From the NCBI GenBank assembly GCA_035968315.1, contig JAVYIN010000005.1, positions 1,037,501 to 1,088,447 of the forward strand: 50,947 bases of DNA. Reading direction: 5' to 3'. The notes under the pieces were generated by a model. It was not told the DNA's origin and did no database searches. It was given only the letters and a program-made list of their open reading frames with translations. Within the stretch, counting starts at the first letter, position 1; every line of letters begins with the position of its first letter. Source of the stretch: Nitrospira sp. (GTDB lineage: Bacteria > Nitrospirota > Nitrospiria > Nitrospirales > Nitrospiraceae). Below, piece after piece: positions 8,985-19,774 of this stretch. The position numbers and the translations under genes were made by a program.

Positions 8985-9072
8985 AAAGGCGCCCGCCATT
9001 CATTCCTGAATGACGGACGCCTTTGTCCGTTTCCTGTCTCGCATGGACGTTATCGAAGCGCCATTGCCTCGA
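8985..9072 (-). promoter_or_regulatory. ANTAR-type two-hairpin antiterminator with overlapping terminator, nirC leader
   Basis: Minus strand, in order. P1 is TCGAGGC/GCTTCGA with the hexaloop AATGGC (9072-9053). A 22-nt linker follows. P2 is ACGGAC/GTCCGT with the hexaloop AAAGGC (9030-9013). The P2 loop and 3' arm are also part of the 5' arm (9024-9008) of a 17-bp terminator stem whose 3' arm is 9001-8985, with two G-U pairs and the loop AGGAAT, followed by TTATTTT. P2 and the terminator exclude each other. Both loops carry A at position 1 and G at position 4, the hallmark of RNAs bound by ANTAR antiterminators. It should gate nirC-cynS-nirA. Confidence 0.8.
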
Positions 9073-9090
9073 CCCTGTCCATTATTGGGA

Positions 9091-9120
9091 GATGTACCAC
9101 AGCTCCCGGAAACCCGTCAA
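9091..9120 (-). promoter_or_regulatory. Candidate nirC-cynS-nirA promoter
   Basis: Minus strand: -35 TTGACG (9120-9115), an 18-nt spacer, and the -10 TACATC (9096-9091) preceded by TG one base upstream (an extended -10). The predicted start near 9084 is about 12 nt before hairpin P1 of the attenuator. The layout matches the promoter before the attenuator at 18542-18639. Read-through from glnA is also possible, as no terminator is seen between the glnA stop and this site. Confidence 0.5.
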
Positions 9121-9148
9121 CCCATACCGAAGAAAGGGCCCGAGCGCT

Positions 9149-10558
9149 CTAAATGTCGTAGTACAGATAGAACTCGTACGGGTGCGGCCGCAACCGCATC
9201 GTATCGACTTCCTTGGTCCGCTTATAGCTGATCCAGGCCTCGATCAGATCTTCAGAGAAGACCCCGCCCTTGAGCAGGAACTGATGGTCCTTCTCCAGGT
9301 TGTTGAGCGACTCGTCCAGGCTGCCTGGCATGGTCCTGATCTTGGCCATTTCCTTGGCCTCGAGATCGTACAGATCCTTCTCCGCCGGCTCGCCCGGGAC
9401 AATCTTGTTTTCGATCCCGTCCAGACCCGCCATCAACATGGCGGCGAAGGCGAGATAGGGATTGGCGCCGGGATCCGGGAAACGGACTTCGATCCGCTTC
9501 GCCTTGGGGCTCGGCGAGTACATCGGGATGCGGATGCCGGCCGACCGGTTCCGGCTGGAGTACGCCAGCAACACCGGGGCTTCAAATCCCGGCGTCAACC
9601 GCTTGTACGAGTTGGTCGTCGGGTTGGTGAACGCAGCCAAGGCCGGCGCGTGCTTCAGAATGCCGCCGATGTAATGCAGGCACATCTGTGACACACCCGC
9701 ATACTCCTTGCCCGCAAACAACGGCTTGCCATCCTTCCAGATGCTCTGGTGGGTGTGCATGCCGGACCCGTTATCGCCGAAAATCGGCTTCGGCATGAAC
9801 GTCGCCGTCTTGCCGTGGCGGCGCGCGACATTCTTGACGATGTACTTGTACATCATCATCTTGTCGGCGGTCCGCACCAGCGAATCGAAGCGGATATCGA
9901 TTTCCGCCTGGCCCGCCGTGGCCACTTCATGATGATGCTTCTCAATCGCGATGCCGGCCTTCTCCATTTCGAGCACCATTTCAGTCCGGATATCCTGCTG
10001 GGTATCCGTCGGCGCCACCGGGAAATAGCCTTCCTTGCTGCGGATCTTTCCGCCCAGGTTGAGGCCTTCCTGGCCCATATTCCACACGCCCTCTTCGGAA
10101 TCGATGAAGTAGTAGCCGCTGTGGTTGGTCTGATCGTACCGCGCCTGATCGAAAATGAAGAACTCGGCTTCCGGCCCCCAATAGGAGGTATCGCCGATCT
10201 TCGTGCTCTGCAGATACTTCTCCGCCTTCTGCGCGATATAGCGCGGATCGCGATCGTAGGTTTCCCTGGTGATCGGATCGACCACGTTGCCGATCAGGCT
10301 CAAGGTCGGCACCGCGCAAAACGGATCCATGCAGGCGGTCGCAGGATCGGGCACCACGAGCATGTCGCTGTTGTTGATCGCCTTCCAGCCGCGGATCGAG
10401 GAGCCATCGAGGCCCGACCCGTCCTTGAACAACCCTTCCGTCAACTCGCCGATCGGAATGGTAAAATGCTGCCATGTGCCGATCAGATCCACAAACTTCA
10501 AGTCCACGGCTTGAACTTTGTTCTTCTTCGCATACTCTAACACTTCACGAACGTTCAT
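9149..10558 (-). CDS. glnA: Glutamine synthetase type I
   Basis: A 469-residue GSI enzyme that makes glutamine from glutamate, ammonium and ATP. The length and motifs are standard: the N-terminal beta-grasp ([20 protein letters not shown]), [16 protein letters not shown], and NRSAGIRIP. Tyr397, in [11 protein letters not shown], is at the position adenylylated by GlnE in enteric bacteria, so covalent control of the beta-type enzyme is likely. No glnE is in the window. GGAGGAG precedes the ATG. glnD ends only 52 nt upstream, so glnA probably also receives transcripts from the amtB-PII-glnD genes. Confidence 0.97.
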   Translation of the reverse strand: MNVREVLEYAKKNKVQAVDLKFVDLIGTWQHFTIPIGELTEGLFKDGSGLDGSSIRGWKAINNSDMLVVPDPATACMDPFCAVPTLSLIGNVVDPITRETYDRDPRYIAQKAEKYLQSTKIGDTSYWGPEAEFFIFDQARYDQTNHSGYYFIDSEEGVWNMGQEGLNLGGKIRSKEGYFPVAPTDTQQDIRTEMVLEMEKAGIAIEKHHHEVATAGQAEIDIRFDSLVRTADKMMMYKYIVKNVARRHGKTATFMPKPIFGDNGSGMHTHQSIWKDGKPLFAGKEYAGVSQMCLHYIGGILKHAPALAAFTNPTTNSYKRLTPGFEAPVLLAYSSRNRSAGIRIPMYSPSPKAKRIEVRFPDPGANPYLAFAAMLMAGLDGIENKIVPGEPAEKDLYDLEAKEMAKIRTMPGSLDESLNNLEKDHQFLLKGGVFSEDLIEAWISYKRTKEVDTMRLRPHPYEFYLYYDI

Positions 10559-10610
10559 CCCCTCCTCCTTTCAGGCTCTCCACATCGACTGCGTGAGACC
10601 TTCACCACGG

Positions 10611-13693
<3,083 letters not shown>

Positions 13694-13754
13694 TCATCGT
13701 GCGATTGCATGTGTGGAGACCTCTGACCCAGCACCTCGACCTCCGGCCCAACCA

Positions 13755-15131
13755 CTATGAGTAGGCTCGTTCGTTGTGTTGGCTCAAATCCAATCCGGTT
13801 GACTCTTCTTCCGGCTCCACACGAAGTGGCGTGATCCACCCGACAATCTTCAACAACGCAAAAGTTCCGACCCCGGAAAATACCGCCACGACGATCACGG
13901 TCAAGAACTGCACACCCAACAGAGACGGATTGCCGAACAATAATCCGTCGGCCCCCCCCGCATTGATCGCCTTGCTGGCAAACAACCCCGTCGCGAGAAT
14001 TCCGCACACCCCGCCCACGCCGTGGATTCCCACGACATCAAGGGAGTCATCATAGCCGAATTTCCCCTTCCACACAATTGCGAAATAGCACGCCAGGCCA
14101 GCGATTGCGCCGATCACCAACGCCGGAAACGGGCCAATATACCCGGACGCCGGCGTCACCGTCGCAAGGCCCGCCACGGCGCCGCTCGCCACGCCGAGCA
14201 CCGTCGGTTTTCCGCGATGCACCCACTCCACCACACACCAGACAACCGCGGCCATACAGGCGGCGGCATGCGTCGCCACAATCGCCGAGGCGGCCACACC
14301 GTTGGCGCCCAGCGCGCTGCCGCCGTTAAATCCAAACCACCCGAACCAGAGCAACCCCGCGCCCAGGAGCGTCATGGGAAGATTATGGGGCCCCATATAA
14401 TCGCTCCCATACCCCCGCCGCTTGCCCAGCACAATGGCGCACACCAAGGCCGCCACGCCTGAGCTGATATGAATCACCGCGCCACCGGCAAAATCCAGGG
14501 CGCCCATCTTGGCGAGCCACCCGCCCCCCCACATCCAATGCGCGAGCGGCACGTAGACCACGATGGACCACAGGGCTGAAAACAGCAGCATCGCGCTAAA
14601 CCGCTTGCGTTCCGCAAAAGCGCCCGCGATCAGCGCCGGGGTAATCGCCGCAAACATCATTTGAAACAGGAAAAAGACGGTATGCGGGATCGTCGGCCCG
14701 TAGACCGGATGCGGCTCCGCCCCAACCCCGCTCAACCCGGCCCATTCCAGCCCGCCGATGATTCCTCCGCGATCAGGACCAAAGGCCAAGCTGTACCCAA
14801 AAACAATCCACAGCAGACTGACCACGCTCAGGATCACAAAGCTCTGCATGATCGTCCCCAGCACATTTTTGCTCCGGACCAGCCCGCCGTAAAAGAGGGC
14901 CAAGCCCGGCACCAGCATCAGCAATACCAGCGCCGATGACATGAGCATCCATGCCGTATCGCCGGTATCGACCTTGAGCGCCGCCGATCCGCCGGGGTCC
15001 TGCGCCATGGAGACGCCCTCAAATAGGACCGCCAGAATCCCTAAGAACAGAGCCGCCCTGCTGAGACCGCCGGCATTCCGTACCGGCTGATACCGACTGC
15101 CGCCATTGCCATCTCGTGCCTGATCAATCAC
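13755..15131 (-). CDS. amtB: Ammonium transporter (second of tandem pair)
   Basis: A 458-residue Amt/Rh-family channel. I choose the GTG at 15131 because GGAGGAGGA lies just upstream; a GTG at 15158 in the same frame lacks an SD. A signal-like first helix (about residues 22-42) is followed by 11 membrane helices. The twin pore histidines are H221 (DFAGGAVIHISSG) and H370 (VVGIHGVGG). The tail ends in GLDLSQHNERAYS, almost identical to the tail of the neighbouring Amt and typical of PII-regulated channels. It starts 32 nt after the upstream amtB stop. Confidence 0.94.
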   Translation of the reverse strand: MIDQARDGNGGSRYQPVRNAGGLSRAALFLGILAVLFEGVSMAQDPGGSAALKVDTGDTAWMLMSSALVLLMLVPGLALFYGGLVRSKNVLGTIMQSFVILSVVSLLWIVFGYSLAFGPDRGGIIGGLEWAGLSGVGAEPHPVYGPTIPHTVFFLFQMMFAAITPALIAGAFAERKRFSAMLLFSALWSIVVYVPLAHWMWGGGWLAKMGALDFAGGAVIHISSGVAALVCAIVLGKRRGYGSDYMGPHNLPMTLLGAGLLWFGWFGFNGGSALGANGVAASAIVATHAAACMAAVVWCVVEWVHRGKPTVLGVASGAVAGLATVTPASGYIGPFPALVIGAIAGLACYFAIVWKGKFGYDDSLDVVGIHGVGGVCGILATGLFASKAINAGGADGLLFGNPSLLGVQFLTVIVVAVFSGVGTFALLKIVGWITPLRVEPEEESTGLDLSQHNERAYS

Positions 15132-15163
15132 TGTGTCCTCCTCCGCTACACACACCACACACG

Positions 15164-16546
15164 CTACGAATAGGCTCGTTCGTCGTGCTGACTCAGATCC
15201 AAGCCCATTCGCTCCTCTTCCTCGCTCACACTCAACCCCATCAGCCTATCGAGCACTTTCAAAATCACGACCGTTGCGATGAACGCAAATCCCACAGAGA
15301 TCACCACAGCCAGCGCTTGAATGCCGAGTTGGCCGGGATTGCCAAAGAACAACCCATCGGCACCGGCCGCATTGATGGCCTTCGAGGCAAAGAGCCCCGT
15401 CGCCAAGGCTCCCCACACACCGCCCACGCCGTGAATCCCCACCACATCGAGGGCATCGTCGTAACCCAGCCGGGCTTTACACAGCACCGCCCCGTAGCAC
15501 AGGACTCCCGCCCCGAATCCGATTACCAGCGATGCCATGGGGCCGACGAATCCTGAAGCCGGTGTGATAGCCACCAGGCCGGCCACCGCGCCGCTCGCCG
15601 CACCGAGCACCGTGGGCTTCCCGCGATAGAGCCACTCCGCGAGCATCCAAGCCAGCGCGGCGGCGGCGGAAGCCGTATTGGTCACGACAAAGGCGCTGGT
15701 CGCCAACGCCCCGGACGCCACCGCGCTTCCGGCGTTGAACCCAAACCATCCGAACCAGAGCAGCGAGGCCCCCAAGACCGTCATGGGCAGATTATGCGGG
15801 GCCATGTGCTCCTTGCCATACCCCAAACGCCGCCGCATCACCATCACACAGGCCAATGCCGATGCGCCTGAGCTGATATGCACCACCGTCCCGCCGGCGA
15901 AGTCCAAGGCGCCGAGATTTCTGACCCATCCCCCGACCGCCCACACCCAATGGGCCAGCGGATCGTAGACCAGCGTGGCCCAAAGGAGGGTAAATACCAG
16001 AAAGCTGCTGAACTTCATCCGTTCCGCAATGGCCCCGGTGATGAGCGCCGGCGTGATCACGGCAAACATCATCTGAAACATCATGAACGCCTGATGCGGA
16101 ATCGTCGCCGCATAATCCGCGTTGGGCTCGAGCCCGACGCCCGTGAGACCGAGCCATTCCAGCCCGCCGATCATGTGTCCCTTATCCGGCCCGAAAGCCA
16201 GACTATAGCCCCACAACACCCACTGCACACTGATCACACAGAGGATGATAAAGCTCTGCATGATCGTGCCCAACGCATTCTTCGACCGCACCATGCCGCC
16301 ATAAAAGAGCGCCAAGCCCGGCGCCGTCATCGCCAGCACCATGGCGGTTGAAACCAACACCCAGGTGGTATCACCGGTATCGATTTTCGGCGCCACGGGA
16401 GGCGCGGCTGGTGTGGCCGCCCCATCTGACACCACCGGAACCGGCACTCCGGTTTCTTCCGCCCCAACTCCTGTGACTCCTGCCGCCAAAACAAGACACG
16501 ACAGGATCGACAGCATCCAACGCATGATACCGACGCGCGTGATCAT
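15164..16546 (-). CDS. amtB: Ammonium transporter (first of tandem pair)
   Basis: A 460-residue Amt-family channel with a cleavable-looking signal (residues 1-29) and a Pro/Ala/Val-rich linker before the first core helix. The pore motifs DFAGGTVVHISSG and VVGIHGVGG carry the twin histidines. The C-terminal tail is GLDLSQHDERAYS. It is clearly a paralogue of the adjacent amtB, but diverged over the whole length, so the duplication is not recent. GGAG precedes the ATG at 16546. It follows the porin by 23 nt. Confidence 0.94.
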   Translation of the reverse strand: MITRVGIMRWMLSILSCLVLAAGVTGVGAEETGVPVPVVSDGAATPAAPPVAPKIDTGDTTWVLVSTAMVLAMTAPGLALFYGGMVRSKNALGTIMQSFIILCVISVQWVLWGYSLAFGPDKGHMIGGLEWLGLTGVGLEPNADYAATIPHQAFMMFQMMFAVITPALITGAIAERMKFSSFLVFTLLWATLVYDPLAHWVWAVGGWVRNLGALDFAGGTVVHISSGASALACVMVMRRRLGYGKEHMAPHNLPMTVLGASLLWFGWFGFNAGSAVASGALATSAFVVTNTASAAAALAWMLAEWLYRGKPTVLGAASGAVAGLVAITPASGFVGPMASLVIGFGAGVLCYGAVLCKARLGYDDALDVVGIHGVGGVWGALATGLFASKAINAAGADGLFFGNPGQLGIQALAVVISVGFAFIATVVILKVLDRLMGLSVSEEEERMGLDLSQHDERAYS

Positions 16547-16569
16547 CGCTTGCTCCTTTCGGCTCTTGT

Positions 16570-17907
16570 TTAGAACAGGTACACGACTTGGAACGACAAG
16601 GTTTCCTGGTTGTTGGTTCGCTCATTCCCATTGAGAAACACATTCTTATTCGAATGGTCATACCGGAATTCCGCCCGCGTGATCAGGGAAGGCACCGGCT
16701 TGTACTGAAGCGTATAGGTCGTCTCCCAAAGGGTTTGAGCCACGGCCGTCGCCGCCGCAGATGCGGTCGCACCAGCGCAGGTATTCCACCCACCTGGAGC
16801 ACCGGTAAACGCACCGACCGACCCCGCCACAACTCCGGTACAAGCCCTGGCCCCACCCGCATCCTCAAAGATCTCGCCCCGGAGCCGCATGCTCCATTGA
16901 TCATCGAAGTCATGGAGGTAATAGGCGCCTATTCCATTCCACCGGGCATTCTTTCCCGTCTGCCCCGCCACAAGGTTGGCGTTCGCTTCATTCGCATAGT
17001 ACGGCTCCAGGATGATCGTGTCTTGACTGGTGGCTTTAAACGTAATGATGGATCCCACGACTGTGCGTTGAGCGCTGGCATTTGTGCCCGCTCCCGAAAC
17101 GACCCCACCGACGGTATTGGATTGCTCCGGTCCGACGGACCCATAGAAATTCACCCCAAATCGTTCATGCGGGGTGATCGCCACGAGCCATTCGACTGTC
17201 TTGCCTTTATTGTTATCGTCGACATTGTCCCATCCGTTCACTACCCCCACGGAGGCCGTGACGACTGGATTGAAGGTATAAGTGAATCGAATGCCGGTCG
17301 TTGTGAAGGCTTGTCCGAGACCGAACATGAAGGTTCTGGAAAAGTTCGGATTTTCCCAGCTATTGATCACCTCATAGCCGATCAGCGTGTTGATCTTCCC
17401 CGCTTGCACTTTCAGGCCGTTGCCGACCGGAAGAATGTACTCGGCATAGAGTTCTTGAAAATCCATTTCGGCGCCGGCCACACCTGGTTGGTAGTTGGTT
17501 CTGGCGCGCGTGACGCGCGCATCCGGCCCGAAATTCAACCGCGCACGGAACCCCGCGCGATCAAGGGCGCTTCCCCCTGCGTCGGCAGGCCGCTCCAGCA
17601 TGAGCTGCGCCATATGCGGCATGAACGAACTCGCGTTCGTATCAAAGATGTGCAGTTGATTGAGGTTGGTACTCGGATTATTGAAGTTATGGGTATAGGC
17701 GACATCCACAAATCCTGACACCTTGAATCCCAGTGTCTTCCACAGCGATGGCGCCTCCGCTTTTTTCTCAAGCGCCTCCAGACGCTCCTGAACGGTGGGC
17801 CCCGCCGCTGGCGCAGATGCGGGCGGCACCTGCGCCAACACAGAGTGGCTGCCGACTAGCGACACCCACGCACACATTCCAATTCCGATCACACTGCGTA
17901 CTGACAT
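16570..17907 (-). CDS. Outer membrane beta-barrel porin
   Basis: A 445-residue outer membrane protein. The signal peptide ends at about A25 (SHSVLA-Q). A short heptad-like stretch (VQERLEALEKKAE) follows, then a series of amphipathic strands, ending in a terminal phenylalanine (FQVVYLF) as needed for barrel insertion. It resembles the OmpL-like putative porin-2 family. Just upstream of two ammonium transporters, it may let ammonium or another small solute across the outer membrane; that is inference. GGAGG precedes the ATG. Confidence 0.8.
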   Translation of the reverse strand: MSVRSVIGIGMCAWVSLVGSHSVLAQVPPASAPAAGPTVQERLEALEKKAEAPSLWKTLGFKVSGFVDVAYTHNFNNPSTNLNQLHIFDTNASSFMPHMAQLMLERPADAGGSALDRAGFRARLNFGPDARVTRARTNYQPGVAGAEMDFQELYAEYILPVGNGLKVQAGKINTLIGYEVINSWENPNFSRTFMFGLGQAFTTTGIRFTYTFNPVVTASVGVVNGWDNVDDNNKGKTVEWLVAITPHERFGVNFYGSVGPEQSNTVGGVVSGAGTNASAQRTVVGSIITFKATSQDTIILEPYYANEANANLVAGQTGKNARWNGIGAYYLHDFDDQWSMRLRGEIFEDAGGARACTGVVAGSVGAFTGAPGGWNTCAGATASAAATAVAQTLWETTYTLQYKPVPSLITRAEFRYDHSNKNVFLNGNERTNNQETLSFQVVYLF

Positions 17908-18081
17908 GGTGACGTCCTCCTTCGTCCGAGTTGGTGATCCCGTTGCTTCGATGCCTTGCCTCTCTCACCTCGACGACGTCGTCGCCACGCACGCCATTGT
18001 GCGCATCCTCGCCACTCTTCCCCGTCCATCTGACGGTTCGTCTCATATCGATTCCCAACTGCCCCCAACGCTCCCCTTTTC

Positions 18082-18432
18082 CTACTTCAACAGGTCTCGA
18101 TGCCCCAGGGCTAACAGTTCAGCCTCCGCAGCGGCTCGTGTATACATGCCCACGAGGCTCTCGCAGTGTTGAAGGAAATCGATTTTGGGAGAAACGACAC
18201 CCCTGGTGGTGGGGCCAGGATTCCTTCGATACTCTTCCGCCATAGCCGCCATCTCTTTCGCATGGAGACGAAGATGCGCCGCTTCTTTCTCATACCAAGT
18301 TGCCAGTGCCATGTGGTCATTTTTAGCAATCAGACCTTCGGGAGGATTCGCAATCACCGCGCAGGCGACAAACCCTATCAGTACCACCCCCCACAACATG
18401 CCACGCGTCATCCACTTGCCCTGAATTGTCAT
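18082..18432 (-). CDS. Small exported protein of unknown function at the head of the nitrogen cluster
   Basis: A 116-residue protein, not recognised. Residues 8-28 form a hydrophobic signal (MLWGVVLIGFVACAVIA); C24 is preceded by VA but the lipobox is weak. The mature part is helical and rich in Ala, Glu and His (H40, H53, H57), with one Cys at 89. It is the first gene after the ANTAR-type attenuator, 149 nt downstream of the terminator stem's 3' end. CGGAGGG precedes the ATG at 18432. The porin gene starts 174 nt further on, with no terminator seen between them. Confidence 0.65.
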   Translation of the reverse strand: MTIQGKWMTRGMLWGVVLIGFVACAVIANPPEGLIAKNDHMALATWYEKEAAHLRLHAKEMAAMAEEYRRNPGPTTRGVVSPKIDFLQHCESLVGMYTRAAAEAELLALGHRDLLK

Positions 18433-18541
18433 GATGCCCTCCGGTTAGAGTGACCGCTCCCCTTCATGACTCCATCTCCCAGTGGTGGTGATCCCATTCG
18501 CATCAAATGCACCATCCCAATTCACCCACCACATCGCTGGA

Positions 18542-18639
18542 CAAAAAAAAACGCCCTCTCGCCCCGATAAGGAGCAGGAGGACGTCATTGTCCGGTTCCT
18601 GAAATCTGAAACCCCGCAGGAAACGTCGTTGTTTCCCGC
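18542..18639 (-). promoter_or_regulatory. ANTAR-type two-hairpin antiterminator with overlapping terminator, amt-cluster leader
   Basis: Minus strand, in order. P1 is a 9-bp stem GCGGGAAAC/GTTTCCTGC (one G-U) with the hexaloop AACGAC (18639-18616). P2 is GGAC/GTCC with the hexaloop AATGAC (18593-18580). The terminator is a 15-bp stem, arms 18585-18571 and 18565-18551, with three G-U pairs, one mismatch and the loop TTATC, followed by nine T. The P2 3' arm shares six bases with the terminator's 5' arm, so only one can form. Both hexaloops have A1 and G4. This should gate the genes for the exported protein, porin, amtB, amtB, PII, GlnD and perhaps GlnA. Confidence 0.82.
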
Positions 18640-18652
18640 GCGAATATTTGCT

Positions 18653-18682
18653 CTTCTAACACGCTTCAAGAAATTCTGTCAA
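18653..18682 (-). promoter_or_regulatory. Promoter of the amt-glnB-glnD-glnA cluster
   Basis: Minus strand: perfect -35 TTGACA (18682-18677), an 18-nt spacer, and the -10 TAGAAG (18658-18653) preceded by TG one base upstream (extended -10). The start near 18646 is 7-8 nt before hairpin P1 of the attenuator. No sigma-54 promoter could be found here, although rpoN is in the window. Confidence 0.6.
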
Positions 18683-18694
18683 TATTGATCTCCG

Positions 18695-18709
18695 TGCCAC
18701 TCTGGTGGC
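18695..18709. repeat. Inverted repeat between divergent genes
   Basis: The region holds GCCAC-TCTG-GTGGC, upstream of the -35 box of the amt-cluster promoter and just before the plus-strand start at 18713. It could be an operator. It has no T-tract that would make it a terminator. Confidence 0.3.
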
Positions 18710-18712
18710 CAT

Positions 18713-19762
18713 ATGACACCGCCCAACGAGCCCACGGCACACAGACCTAGTGGCGCCCCCCAACTTATGCTAAGCTCCCCCCTATCAATGACTTCCCCGC
18801 GACACACGGTACCACCGCGTTTTTACACGATCTTTCTGGTGTGGCTCTGCCTCATCAGCACCGCCTGTGGAACGTCACCGCCGGCTCGAACCATTCTCGT
18901 TGACGAGGCGCGCGGGACCGTATCCCTTCAGAGACTTCCCGGTCAGTCAATCCAATCCAGCCACCCGATAACTCTGGACACCTCCGTGATCGCCCGCGTC
19001 TTGCGAGGACTGCACGTCCAAGAACGGCAGCGAGTTCTGCAAGAAATGTTGGGAGGATCCTCTGCGGCGGCCCCGGTCTTTTCAGAAGAACACATTCAGT
19101 TTCTCGCGCCACAGATTGCCCGTGCCCTGGCCACTGCCACCGAGCGAGATTCCGTGGCGTTTCTCGTGCGCACTGCTCGCCCCCGGTCGGGGCAAGCGGA
19201 CCGCCCGGTCATGGAAACGACCACCGGATCCCTCTATGCATACGGCTTGTCGCTCTATGTCACGCTCTCGCAGTATCGCTACTCGGCGGACCAGCCTCAG
19301 ACAGATAGCATGGCCCACCGACACCTCCCCGACACATCAGGCCTCTCTAACCGCACCTTGCAGTTTATTCCGCGTATAGCCCAACGCCCGGATAACTTTT
19401 ACCAGCCACTCGCAGGGGCGCCGACAGACAGAATGGTTGCGATCGATTACCAACAGCTGCAACATGAGCCCCCATCAGAACCCGTGGTTGAGCGAGCGCT
19501 CCCTCGAACAAAGCCGGACGCCCCTCCGGCTCCCCAGCCGAAAGGGTCGCCTGGCGAATCGGACGTGTCTGCTCACATGAACGCCGTCCTGGCGGCGCGC
19601 GAGAACGAGATCCGCACACTCAAGGATCTCGTCATTCAAAAAGATTTGGAATTGGACTCACTCAGGAAGGCACTGCAAGCCCTTCAGCAACAACTCGACC
19701 AGCAACGTCTCAAGCAGGAACGCCCCAAACGCAAATCAACTCCGCCCTCGCCGGCTCCCTAA
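18713..19762 (+). CDS. Predicted lipoprotein with C-terminal coiled coil, function unknown
   Basis: An open frame of 349 codons. The true start is uncertain: ATGs at 18713, 18767 and 18788 are in frame. The one at 18788 gives the shortest leader before the hydrophobic segment FYTIFLVWLCLISTAC, whose Cys (C52 of the long form) may be lipidated. The middle is without recognised domains. A Pro-rich stretch at about 245-275 is followed by a heptad-rich coiled coil (about 290-335, Leu/Gln/Lys rich). It is divergent from the nitrogen cluster and convergent with nadE, ending 12 nt from it. No function can be assigned. Confidence 0.6.
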   Translation: MTPPNEPTAHRPSGAPQLMLSSPLSMTSPRHTVPPRFYTIFLVWLCLISTACGTSPPARTILVDEARGTVSLQRLPGQSIQSSHPITLDTSVIARVLRGLHVQERQRVLQEMLGGSSAAAPVFSEEHIQFLAPQIARALATATERDSVAFLVRTARPRSGQADRPVMETTTGSLYAYGLSLYVTLSQYRYSADQPQTDSMAHRHLPDTSGLSNRTLQFIPRIAQRPDNFYQPLAGAPTDRMVAIDYQQLQHEPPSEPVVERALPRTKPDAPPAPQPKGSPGESDVSAHMNAVLAARENEIRTLKDLVIQKDLELDSLRKALQALQQQLDQQRLKQERPKRKSTPPSPAP

Positions 19763-19774
19763 CCATCACGCAGA

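Noticed and set aside
8824-9003. A 60-residue N-terminal extension of NirC
   Set aside because: The frame is open, but it runs through the terminator hairpins, and a strong SD precedes the ATG at 8823 where FNT similarity begins.
8874-9072. A glutamine (glnA-type) riboswitch before nirC
   Set aside because: The elements are simple hexaloop hairpins competing with terminators; I see no three-helix junction or conserved riboswitch core.
18683-18700. A sigma-54 promoter starting with TGGCAC upstream of the amt cluster
   Set aside because: The -24-like TGGCAC is followed at the -12 position by TCAAT and lacks the essential GC; a good TTGACA promoter lies just downstream.
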